Shown in pieces: positions 10,301-25,000 of a DNA stretch of 64,000 bases. Position 1 is the stretch's first letter, and every line of letters starts with the position of its first letter. The notes under the pieces were generated by a model. The model was not told the origin of the DNA. It saw nothing but the letters and a program-made list of their open reading frames with translations, and did not search any database. The position numbers were made by a program, and so were the translations under genes. The stretch is from Mycteria americana (taxonomy: Eukaryota > Chordata > Aves > Ciconiiformes > Ciconiidae), in assembly GCF_035582795.1 (NCBI RefSeq), contig NC_134370.1, positions 47,355,501 to 47,419,500 on the forward strand. Direction: 5' to 3'.

Positions 10301-12157
10301 TGCCCTTGACCTGCTGGTCATGCTTCTTGTGATGCAGCCCAGGATATGGTTGGCTTTCAGGGCTGCGAGCACGCATTGCCAGCTCATATTCAGTTTTTCA
10401 TCCACCAATACCCCCAAGTCCTTCTCTGCAGGGCTGCTCTCAATCCACTCATGGCCCAGCCTGTATCCATGTTTGGGATTGCCCCAACCCAGGTGCAGGA
10501 CCTTACACTTGGCCTTGTTGAACTTCATGAGGTTTGCACGGGCCCACCTCTCTAGCCTGTCAAGGTCCCTCTGGATGGCATCCCTTCCCTCTAGAGTGTC
10601 AACCACACCACTCAGCTTGGTGTCATCCGCAGACTTGCTGAGGGTGCACTCAATCCCACTGTCCGTGTCCCCCACAAAGATGTTAAATAATACCGGTCCC
10701 AATATGGACCCCTGAGGGACTCGTCAGTGGTCTCCACCTGGACATCGAGCCACTATATTCCATTAGCAAGCAGCGCCGTGCAGTGAGCTCCTGCCAGGAC
10801 TCCCGAGTGCCTTCACTACCACCTGCGAGAGGCAGGGGCTTGCACAGGCAGTGACTGCCGCACAGTCTCATCACTTGATGCTCTCACACTCTTTTTTTTT
10901 TTTGTTCATGGCAGAAATCAGAAGGAAAATCGGTGGTTTTATTTGGGAGCAGGCGGATGATTCACTTGCAGAACAGGTAAGACGAGAAATTTATACTAAA
11001 GGAGGTGTAGCTTAAAAAAATATCGGTTGTATGAACTTCAGGGAGCCTGGTTTTCATCCCAGACCCTCAGCCCAAATACGGGATCAAATCTTCTTGTGCT
11101 TGCTGCGCTGTGTGTCCCTCCCAGCATGACATCCCAGGGGACACAGCACTGGACTAAGCGCGGGACGCGCAGGAGGGATTTTCTCCCTCACCCAGACAGA
11201 TGTCCAGTCTCCCCAGCACACCCTTCCAGGGATGCCGATCGCCGAGGTCTGAGCTCAGACATTTCATGCAGCATTTTCCTTCCCTGTGTAGCTCCAAGAC
11301 ACTGCCCGCTTTCTTCTCAAAGCAACTTCTCAATGCTTTTGAAGCAAAAATGTGATTAGATTTAAAATTGTATTCTAAATTATGCTTAGAATCACAAGTC
11401 CTAAAAATAGTGCTCTCTTGCACCACAACTCTCGTGTTTTGCGGGGTACCCAGGGCACAATTTTAACTCAACTCTGCGTTGATACTTGCAGCCCAATGAA
11501 AATCTGATGGATGAACCTGAAGTGGCGAGAAAAGGCTGTGAGGAAAAAGTGGAGAAGGATGTGCTAGACCTGGCTGAAAGGTATTTTCCTGCCCTCGGCA
11601 GTAGGATTTGGACACACTCCCCAAATTTCAAGAGATCCCCAGCACATAGGAAATAATGCACACATTTTTTTCCCCCCAATACAGCAGTGAAGAAGAAACA
11701 GGCTCCAGAGCACCTGCCCAGGGGGAATTTCCATACCGTGCCCTCCAGGAATACCCGATGAATAACATGGTGACAGGTAACATTTGGCATCAGTATATTT
11801 TTAAGGAGTGGAAAATATGCCTGAAAATGACTGTGGATGAAGCAGGGACCCCGTGTGCTCCTCGCTTCCTCCCGGTACTTACAGCAGCGGAAATGCTGAG
11901 GGTACAACTGGAATCACTCCCTTCTCCTCCGTGCTTTGCGTTTTCCATTGTCCTTGTTTCGTCAGAGAAGAGGGCAGCTCCCCCAGTGAGACTCGCACTT
12001 TCCCTTCGTAGGCTACGCCTCTGCTCGCGACATGAAGAAATATGTTGGAGAGCTCTGTGATTTCATTCCCGGCACCTCAGGCTACACGGCGTATTGGATT
12101 CAGAACGAAATTAACATTTACTCTGACGTGAAGACTAAAATGAAGCGAAAATTGTAA
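7311..12157 (+). CDS. TERB2: Telomere repeats-binding bouquet formation protein 2, complete
   Basis: This is a meiosis-specific subunit of the TERB1-TERB2-MAJIN complex that ties telomeres to the inner nuclear membrane in prophase I. Seven coding exons join in frame: 7311-7374, 7841-7922, 9419-9564, 10915-10976, 11492-11580, 11685-11776 and 12012-12157, giving 226 residues (human about 220). The N-terminal part, known to bind TERB1, keeps [38 protein letters not shown] and the [12 protein letters not shown] block. A charged, poorly conserved acidic linker follows (about 120-160). The C-terminal part, known to bind MAJIN, keeps [10 protein letters not shown] and [19 protein letters not shown] and ends in a basic KTKMKRKL tail as in mammals. 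The start is the first ATG, matching the family N-terminus. It is convergent with RPS17. Intron 3 carries a CR1 insertion that does not touch splice sites. It appears intact. Confidence 0.95.
7425..7565 (+). repeat. Short tandem repeat in TERB2 intron 1
   Basis: Two to three imperfect copies of a unit of about 54 bases are present: a CCCTGTCACCCCTC block followed by GG.GGGGCAGAGCAATGGC. The copies start near 7429, 7461 and 7500, with a weaker one near 7540. It lies in the GC-rich first intron. Confidence 0.5.
9757..10752 (-). mobile_element. CR1 LINE, 5'-truncated, antisense inside TERB2 intron 3
   Basis: On the minus strand this reads as the 3' third of a chicken-repeat-1 non-LTR retrotransposon. 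The reverse-transcriptase end of ORF2 is recognisable at 10702-10238: GPVLFNIFV, then an ADDTKL block, [18 protein letters not shown], and [18 protein letters not shown]. The catalytic context reads SADD where FADD is usual, and the frame is interrupted at 10238, so it is dead. Downstream is the typical 3' region ending in ATTCTGTGATTCTATGATT-like 8-mers at about 9757-9785, as expected for CR1, which lacks a poly(A) tail. Homology stops near 10752, so most of ORF2 and all of ORF1 are absent. A 14-base direct repeat (9726-9739 and 9742-9755) abuts its 3' end. Confidence 0.93.
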
Positions 12158-13599
12158 CAGGTGGCTGTTCACATAAAAAACTTCACTGCCAGAGAGCTAT
12201 CGGTCGTGTTTGGAAAGTCAGTCCCGTAGTTAGACGCTGGGATGCCTCCTTGCTCGCTTTCTTCTGCAGATCAATGATTATTTTACCCATCAGTCTGTGT
12301 TCTCCCTCTGTTTAGTTAAATAGTGAAGAGATTGGTGGTATTGAGCTGCAAATTCCAAGTTAAATCTCTGTAGTACTTAGAGGATTTATAAATTATCCTT
12401 GCTTGGCTTATCCTGACTGCAGCTCAGGATGTTTGGTATATATTTAAGTACCTGGCTACATTTATTGTAAAAATTTTCTTCTTTAAATAATTATTTAAAA
12501 CAAGTTCCACAGCAAACTTCTAGACATTTGTCCCTGAAACACAAATCCTTTGTCTTTTTATTTGTACCAGGGGATTCAAGATGTGGCTGTAGTTTTCCTT
12601 GGAGGGACACACTGAGGTCTCCTCACAGGGAGGAGAAGTCACCCCACGGCACAACTGCACCCACCAGTGGTACACGCTCCTTGGTGAGACCCAGTGCTGT
12701 CGTGGGGCTGGCAGGACAGGCAGGGGCTGGCCCGGGATCTCCCAGGCACGTGGGAAGCTCCGTGGGTTTGCAGAGGTTTTGAGTGCAGGGCTCCAGACCT
12801 CCCCTAAGCAAACCCATGCCATGCTGGAGCTGGTCACACAGGCAGGGAAGTAAAACCCAGGGACCTTCACCTGGCTGGGGTGCCCAGGAGCGCTGCCTGC
12901 CCTTGCCAAAGGCGCCCTGCCCACAGGTCATGGTGGATGATGCCAACAGCCAAAGCTGAGACCTGTAGGTCTCCCTCTGCCTCCAAGCAGAGCCTCTGCA
13001 TAGCAGGACAGTTTTGAGGGGCACAGGTGAGCCCCAAAACTCTCATATCCCTGCTGCACCCTGGGGAAATTGTTGGATGGAGCATCTCACTGGAGGAAGA
13101 ACAACACAAGCCTCACCAGGGCCCTTCTCTACAGGGGAGCTTCCACCCCCAGACACAGAGCTCCGCTCAGCCCAGTTCACTCCCCTCGTACAACGAAAAC
13201 CAGTGACAAGACTTTTTCCTTTAAGCACTTAAAAATGACCAATGTGGTTATAAAAAGAAACTTCTATTCTGGCACAGCACGACCCCCGAGCTGTCCACTT
13301 GGAGGAGGCACAGGCAAACCTGGGAGGCGCCGAGGGTGAGGACCTCCAGCAAGCTGAGGAGCCACCATGGTTGTCCTCTCCTGGCTGTGTACTGCAGGGG
13401 AGCCTGTAAAATAACAGCTTTGCACCTCACACCCAAACAGCCAGGAAAGAACCCAAAAAGATGCCAGCAAACGTGAAGGTGTTGAGTCCTCCTCACCCTC
13501 TGAAGCCTTGGACACCTGCATTTGGGACACAGCACCCTGAGGAACCAGCCCTCCCTCCTCATCCCTCGGGACACAGGCTTCCAAAGATGAGGTAGGCTG
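12158..13599. other. TERB2 3'UTR and convergent intergenic gap to RPS17
   Basis: No further gene is seen between the TERB2 stop and the RPS17 poly(A) site. I find no AATAAA or ATTAAA on the + strand here. The nearest candidate for the TERB2 3' end is a weak TATAAA at 12387-12392, in an AT-rich stretch (12290-12510). From about 12590 the sequence is GC-richer and without recognisable features. Confidence 0.55.
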
Positions 13600-13615
13600 A
13601 GATGGTTTCCCCACG

Positions 13616-13621
13616 TTTATT
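13616..13621 (-). promoter_or_regulatory. RPS17 poly(A) signal AATAAA
   Basis: AATAAA on the minus strand (TTTATT on the + strand) is only 25 bases beyond the RPS17 stop codon, giving the very short 3'UTR typical of ribosomal protein genes. Cleavage is expected near 13600. Confidence 0.85.
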
Positions 13622-13646
13622 GGAAAAGTGACATACAGTGACCGAC

Positions 13647-17769
<4,123 letters not shown>

Positions 17770-17784
17770 TTTTGCTGCAACATG

Positions 17785-17790
17785 TTTATT
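17785..17790 (-). promoter_or_regulatory. CPEB1 distal poly(A) signal AATAAA
   Basis: A canonical hexamer on the minus strand; cleavage is expected near 17765-17775. It lies about 1.29 kb after the CPEB1 stop and is the last AATAAA before the RPS17 promoter region. Confidence 0.7.
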
Positions 17791-18277
17791 ATGTGCCAAA
17801 AACTACACCACAGCTTACTCCACACGTCTGTAGGAGAGTGCAGTCTTGCCTGCATATACTACAATGAGGTAGAGACTTCACACACAGCTTCACGAAACCC
17901 CACAAAGAGCAGCTGGGATATGCAACAATGCAACATCAGCTCAGCAGGAAAAAAAAGAGGGAGAAATTATGACACTGGTTCTTTGGCACACAGCTTCCGA
18001 TAGAGGGGAAAGTAAAAAAAAAAAATAAAGTTCTTAAATCCCAGCAGCAGCATTGCAGTCAACTGCACCATTACTCTGTACATTTCATAAAGGAAAGGAA
18101 AAGTACTTGTCCCCTCTAAGAGAAAGGGCTCCTATGAACCTTCATCTGTCCACCAAAACGCAGCCCTTTTTTAGCTAGTTACAAAAGAAAAGTAAGTCCT
18201 GTGACTTTGTGTGATTAAAAACCTCTATCAACCCCCCTTAAGTGCAACTTAAAAAAGTGCAACAAACTATTTAAAAC

Positions 18278-18285
18278 TATATACA
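18278..18285 (-). promoter_or_regulatory. Pumilio binding element UGUAUAUA in CPEB1 3'UTR
   Basis: The minus strand reads TGTATATA, matching the UGUANAUA consensus for PUM proteins. A UUUUAAU element lies about 58 bases further downstream in the mRNA. Pumilio and CPEB sites are known to act together in oocyte mRNAs; function here is inferred. Confidence 0.4.
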
Positions 18286-18705
18286 GCAGCTCAGATCATT
18301 TATCCGGTCCAGTTTCAAATCCAAAAAAAAAAAGCCCATCCTGTTCTGTTGCAAATCCCTTGATTTACAACTTTCCACCAGCAGCCCCCAGACACAAATT
18401 GCAATAATGTTAAAAGCTGCCAGGAAAGAAAAAATCTCTCGTTTCAAACGACTTAAAAACTGTTTAAGAGTGTAAAAAGGAACTGGTAAAAACCCTCGAG
18501 CGTAAAATATGAAATATGATTTGGTTTAAATGAAGAGCAAAGTCTCCTTGTTGTTACAGTAAAAAACGCCAGCTGAACATTCAGTTTATGCCGTTCAGAT
18601 GGGGGTTAAATGAATGGAAAGGCACTGTATGGCAACTGCAAAAAAATGGAGCCAATGAGACCTGCATTATTACCATCAGTATTGCAAGGAATGTAAAAAA
18701 GCGCC

Positions 18706-18719
18706 TTTAATAAATAAAA
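18706..18719 (-). promoter_or_regulatory. UUUUAU element next to ATTAAA in CPEB1 3'UTR
   Basis: On the minus strand a T run ends in TTTTAT (18719-18714), a consensus cytoplasmic polyadenylation element, and ATTAAA (18711-18706) starts two bases later. CPE and hexamer this close is the textbook arrangement for CPEB-controlled mRNAs. Use of this site would give a short 3'UTR of about 390 bases. Confidence 0.45.
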
Positions 18720-19080
18720 AAACCTAGGTGAAGGCATCTGCATAAACACCTTCTCAACACATGGCCCTTTTTTTTTTTTGCTTCTCATCAGCAAACTAGG
18801 AACCAAAGTCTGGGAACTGCAGAATCACTTGAGGGGCACTCCCCCCCCTCAAAAAACCCCCAAACAAAACCCGACAAAATTCACTGTGCATTAGTGCAGA
18901 AACAAAAAGACCAGCAAGTGCAAACGTGAATGTAAGATTTTTTCCCCATTAGTCCTCAGGAAGCGCGTTCCCAGCCTGGGTCTGGCACCAGCAGGCACGC
19001 TCGTGCGCTCTCCAACTTGGCAGGTTAACAAAAGGACTTTTTCCTGCGCCTGCGGCAGCCGCTGAGCCTCAGCAGCCTCT

Positions 19081-22000
19081 TTAGCTGGAGTCTCTGTTCT
19101 TCTGGTTGCGCATCAGCGGGCGGTGGTGACGCAGGACCTCCATGGAGTGCTGCCAGTGCCAGCAGGAGCGACAGAAGTACTTGAAGCAGATCTGCAGGAA
19201 GAGCAGAGGGGCAACACTGGGGGGCAGGAATTTCAAGGCAAGGCAAATAGACAGTGGCCTGCCAGGGAAGCAGGATCCCCACCCCCCCATGGTTTTGCAG
19301 CCCACGCCAGCACAGCAGACCTTTGGAGCAGAGGGAGGGAATTCCAGCAATGCTGCTGGAGGGCGTGTTGTGCTGAGCTTCCAGCATGGTCCCTTTTAAA
19401 TAGGTTTGAAAAAATCAGAATCTGGGCACTGGCCAGCAGCAGCCACCTGGGGGCACTTGCAGGCAGGGGCTGCAGCACCTCTGCCCAACAGCTGGGCAGG
19501 GACAGGGGCAGCAGCAGGGCTCTGCCAGCACTCACTGTGCTCCCACTGCTATCTCCCCCAGCAGAGCAGAGCATGCTGCAGCTCATCTCCCATCTAGACT
19601 CTGCGGGAAGCCACTGGACCCTGGCTGAGCTCCTTTGCCTGCAGCAGAGCAGTGGTCAGCCAGAGTCCCTGATGTTTCAGGCAGCCCCAGGACCAACTGC
19701 AGGGTGATGGTGCTCCAACTTCCAGCTTGTCACAGCTGGCAGAGCAGCAGCCTCCCCTTGGGGTCAGCCCACTGCACACTGCTGCCCACAGCAGGCACTG
19801 GCACAGCACCAGTGGAGCAACAGCATCCCTGGCTTGAGGCAGAGTGGAAAGCTGCCTTTGCCTCCCAGTGAGCACTGAAGCTGCCCCCCAGGAGGGCTGT
19901 ACCTCCTCCAAAACAAGGGCCCACCTGACGCTCTTGCATGTACACTTCATCCATCCTCCCCACTTAGCAAGGGACAACAGGCATCCCCAAACACTAAAGT
20001 GAACACTGCTGCAGACAGCTGAGCCTGCTCCTCCTTGAGGAATCCCCCCTAAGGGCAACAGCCAGGAGCTGAGCACAGCTGGCAGGGGAAAGCCTTACCT
20101 GGTCTCTGCAGAAGAAAGGGCCAGGCTGGGCACTGCAGACTTGGCACATGGAGTCCTCCAGGTATGGGTCTATCTGAACCTGCAAGAGAACCAGGCAGTG
20201 GGCACAGAGCAGTGCTGGGGGTGACTGCCTGCTCCCTGGGCAGTCCCCATGGCACTGACCCACCACCCTGGGTACCCCAAATCCATCACCAGCACCCCTC
20301 ATAGCAGGCAGAGCAGCAGTTCATCACCTCCCTCTACCTCCACAAGGATATGGGGCAGGCTATGCAGATCATGGTGCTCCCAGCAGTACTACCCATCACA
20401 CACAGATTCAACTCCCTGGGCTGCCGCACCAGCTCTACTCACCTTTTTAGTAAACTTGGTAGTTTTGATTTCCACAAACGCAGCAGTCACTGCCTTCAGA
20501 TAGCTGCGCTGGTTGTTAAAGGTGACACGGCCAGACCCTGGAACAAGCCAGACCACAAGTGTTAGAGTGACCCGGCACCTACAGCAGGAACCAGTGGAGG
20601 CTGAGAGGGAGCTTCTGCCAGCACCACCCCATACCCCGGTGCAGTTCAGCCACTGGCAGGGAAGCAGCTTTTGCCGGGAGACCATATCCAAGGCCTTGCA
20701 GCTCTGCCTGCCTCCTTCCCCAGGCAGTAACAAAAGCACAGCAGACAGCTGGGAGCAAAAAGGCTTTTCCATGGACACCTCCAGGCTGGTTAAGATGTGA
20801 GCTTACAAGCAGCAGAGCTCCCAGGACTGGCAGCAGCTGGAGGGAGGGAGGGAGACAGAGGGAGGCTGCCAGGGCACTGCTGAGGGCAATGCAGCAGGAG
20901 GCTCCATGCCTGCACCCAAAATAAGCCAGTGCCAAGACAGCTCAGCAGCTTTTATTTTGAGCCTCCCACTTATCCCAAAGCCTTGCATTTTTGCAGCTTC
21001 ATTGCCAGTCAGCAGCATTCCTGCACCACTCGTTTCCAGCCAAGTTTTGTTAAGCTCCAGGAAAACATATCTGTGCTTACCTACAAATTTCTTTTCTTGG
21101 TGTAAGGGGAGCTTTGGCTGTTACAAGATGGTCCTGCATGCCAGCAGATTGCTAAAGCTCAGCTCACCATTGACAGCCACAGTGCAAAGCATTACCCAGA
21201 ACCCATCTATTCCTCTCCTGTAGCATCATGTAGGACACAGGCTAGAGGGCCTGGATCTGGTCCGGGGTTACGCTATGTACAAGGATTACAGCTGTGTTCA
21301 GGAAGACCCTTCCACTTCTAAGAGGGTCGATTCCATCTCCTAGTCCCTAGTGGGACTGCCTAAAAGCCATCTGGACAATGGCATTCTCCATTGACCCAGA
21401 TCAACTGGTCTCAAAGGCAGCTCCTCATAACTAGTCAGACACTGATTTCTCACAGCACATGCCTCCAGCAGGTTCACCCTCTACCTGAGATAATTCAGCA
21501 CAAGGCAAGTTACATACAGTGGTCTTCCCTTGAAGAGCCTTCTGCCAAGCCAGGGGCAGCATCTCTGCACAAGAGATGCTTCAATCAACACAAACAAAAT
21601 TAGGGTACAATTTAGTTACCAAAATTGAGTTCACACTGCAGACAACTCTAAGACAACTTCAAGGGTGAAAGTGCCAATCTGCTGTTGGGAGCCAGAGATC
21701 TCGCCTACTTGAGGAAGCGACCTGGGCTCTGCATGAAGCTACAGGAGGTTTTACAGTCATGCTCTACAACTTTAGTGCCTCACAGGGCAGCTTGGTGTGC
21801 AAGACTTCATCCATGGTCATACAGGAACTAAGAATTTGCTTAAAGTCTCATACTTCCATTACCAGCCCCTTGAGACTGTCCCCCAAGTCACTTCAGTGGT
21901 AAAGCACTACAGCACCATGGCCCTAAACCCAGGCCTCAGGCACCAAGCTGTGACCAGAAGAGCCTGAAAGCTGTTCAAGAACAGTGATGAGCAGCAGACA

Positions 22001-25000
22001 TATCTGTGCTACCAAACTCTGATGTTGTTCCTGCCTGGCAACACAGAGGAGATTCACAGCTTGCTGCAGCCTGAGCCTGGAAAGCTGGACCTCATGTTCA
22101 AGCTGTAGGGTTTTTCCACACAGACCAGTAACCTCAGTGCTGTCCCCTGTCCCATGAGGCCACCAGGGAGGTAACATGGGACACTTGTGACATGTTTCAG
22201 CTCCTGTGACATGAGTAGCAAGTGCTCCATTCTCCTTTAGGAGGCTGTCTCAACAGGGTACAGGTACAGGGCTGCTCTCTGGGTTACTACAGGGGCTGTA
22301 GAGGTCATGGCTCAGGGCAGCAGCTCTCATGAGCAGAGGGGCAGCAGTTGAGCACCAGCCTTGCTGCCTGCAGCAGTTTGTGGTTTCAGCCCCATCAGAG
22401 GGGAGTGCTGTCCAAAAGTGACACACATCCCCAGCACCTCTCTGGCCCTAGGAATGTTGATGCCCTGAGCTGAGGTGGACATGCCATCCCCCAGCAGACC
22501 CAGTCAGCAGATCCAGGCAAGCCCCTCCACTTGTGCTACTGGCTGCCTTGGAAGCCCAAAGCAACAGCACCCTGAAGGGGATCCAAAACAGGACAGTGGG
22601 GACAGGATACTGCCCACAAGAGCTGGTTCAACTGAGCTGCCCACAGCCCTGCCGTGTTCCTGCTGCCCAAAAGCTGGCACCAACCCAGCAGAAAGGACCA
22701 GCAGCCAGCTGGTCTGAGTTTGCCCTGACAGGCAGCAGGAGCCAGGGTAAGCCATCCCTGCTCTGGGGATGAAAGAGCAGCTAAAGCAGCATCTAATGAC
22801 AATTAACAGCACTGAACAAGGGCAGAAAACCCTTCAGCAATATCTCAAGAAATGTTAGAAACCTCAAGCTGCTCTGAAATGATGTAGGACCTTCCTGTTC
22901 CCAGGCACAGTGGCTCTGCCAGCCCTCCCCAAGGTACCCTTGGCAGTCTTCCCCATTGAGAGGCCAAGCAAGGGGCACTCCTGCAGCCTCCTCAGAGCAT
23001 GCTGTGGGTGACTACTGATCCTGGCAGGATCACCACTTACCGATGGGATACTTGTGCTTGTCCGTGTCAATGCCAGCATAGACCACCCCTCCAAACAGGT
23101 CATACATGACAGCTGCCAGGGCCTCTGCATTCAGCATCCCATGCAGAGCCCCCACAAACACAGTCTTGCTGGGATCAAGCCGCTGCGACGGACTGCGCAC
23201 AAAGTTGCTGTCTGCCAGCACCCATGGGATCACCTGCACCTGAAACCACACACACATTGATTGGCCAAGGGCCTGCAAAGCCACAGACCATGCTGCTCTA
23301 CAGTGCCCTCGGCTGACAGCAGAAGCCATCCCAGACCCTCAGACTTCACCCCTAACTTGCAAGTGCCCCTTTGTTATTGCTGCTCAGGGTCTACCTTCAG
23401 TGCACTACAGCTCTGGAGCTCCAGCCTTGCTCCATGCACCTCAGGAGAGACCACAAGGCCTGTATAATGGAACAAAAACAACTGCCACACCACTCTGCTT
23501 CCAGCCAAACTGGAATCTGAAACACTGGTATGTCAGGGCTGGAAGCCAGGAAACAATCCATGCACAAGTGGATTTTTACCTACTGCCTACACCCATGTTT
23601 ACAGCCCAGTTAGATGCCACCCTGCACAGAAGCCTGTTGTTGGAGGAGATCAATGAAACAACCTACCCACTGCCAACTTCAACAGGAGCTTCCATCTGCT
23701 AGACACCTGATATATAGCTCTGAAGAGGAGGAACTTCTGCCAGAGCTAAGTCACCAAGCATGAAAGTGCTACCAATAGCCAGACACCAGGAGAGCTGTCT
23801 GGCGTACAATTAGTTTGTGCCTGTCTACATAAGAGTAGAGTCTCAGTTCTAACTCCAAACTCGTGGAGCTGTACCTGATCTATAGCTAAGGTCCCCCTTC
23901 ACTGGAAGGACAACCTGAGCCTCTGGCAGCCCCAGCACCTCCACCTCTGGAGCACAGGTCAGCCAGCCAAGGCTGTACTGGGGAGCAGCTCAGTTACAGC
24001 TGTGGATCCAAAATATCTGCCTGTGGTGAGCATGAAAGCCATTCATTCTGCAAGCAGATGAGGTCTAATAAAGCAAAGGGATCAAAGTCTGTCTCTGCAA
24101 GCAAAGGTATACTGAACAAAGCATGAAGTAGTAAAATCCCTGCTCCTGTGCTCCTTTCCAGGTAACCAAAGCTGCTCAGCTTCATGAAATCAGGGTCTCC
24201 CACAGATCCAGGAGCTCCAGGTCACAATTCCTGACACACACTGTTGCAAAGGACAAACACCAATCTGACACTTCCCTCCTTGCCTGTGTCCAGCCCTACC
24301 ACAGGAACACATCACTTAAAGATGGCCAAGAGCCAGTTTGACTTCTGCTGCTCTGCTTCAGCCCTGCTTTCCTGGAGCAGAGTAATACTGTGCACCCCCT
24401 TGTCTCCAAGGATCTCAGCATCCCCTGCTGTCATCTGTAGGGCTACTCTCATGGGTCTGCTCACCTCTTTGCAGCGCATTCTGCGGCTGGACATCTTGAA
24501 GTAGTATTCACTGAGCCCATCAGGGCTCAGCAGGTCCTGGGAGCATGCCTGGAGCAGAGCACGCACAGATTTCTCCGACTCAAACACCAGGTAGACATAT
24601 CCTTTAAAGGCAAAGGGAAGAAACAGTTGTTAGAACTGCAGCAGGGGAGAAACAGATCATTTCAGTTTGCAGACACCCTCAAAATCACTCTCAGATACCA
24701 CCAAAGTATCTGCACTGCATCTCCCTTGCTGTCCCCAACCCCTTTTAGGGAAAGGCAGCAATTTGCAGCACCTGCCCCAGCAGACTCTACATACAAGATC
24801 CACCTGTGATACACAGAGCCTGGCCAAGCTGGGAAGAGCCCAAACTCAGCACAGAACAAGGGGGGCAGGTTGCCCATGTCCAGTGCCATGTGGGCCACTG
24901 TCCCACATGCACAAAGCTACATCTAGACATGACAAGTGGGCACCACCAGCCTGGCCACAGTGTGGTCTGCAGAAAAACAGACTTTGCTTCACATTTAGGA

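Larger units (their letters stand above)
17770..19080 (-). other. CPEB1: CPEB1 3'UTR
   Basis: About 1.3 kb of AT-rich sequence with many A runs on the + strand (U runs in the mRNA) follows the CPEB1 stop. The distal end is set by AATAAA at 17785-17790. Inside are a UUUUAU element (18719-18714) two bases before an ATTAAA hexamer (18711-18706), a UUUUAAU element (18220-18214) and a Pumilio-type UGUAUAUA (18285-18278), all read on the minus strand. Confidence 0.8.
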
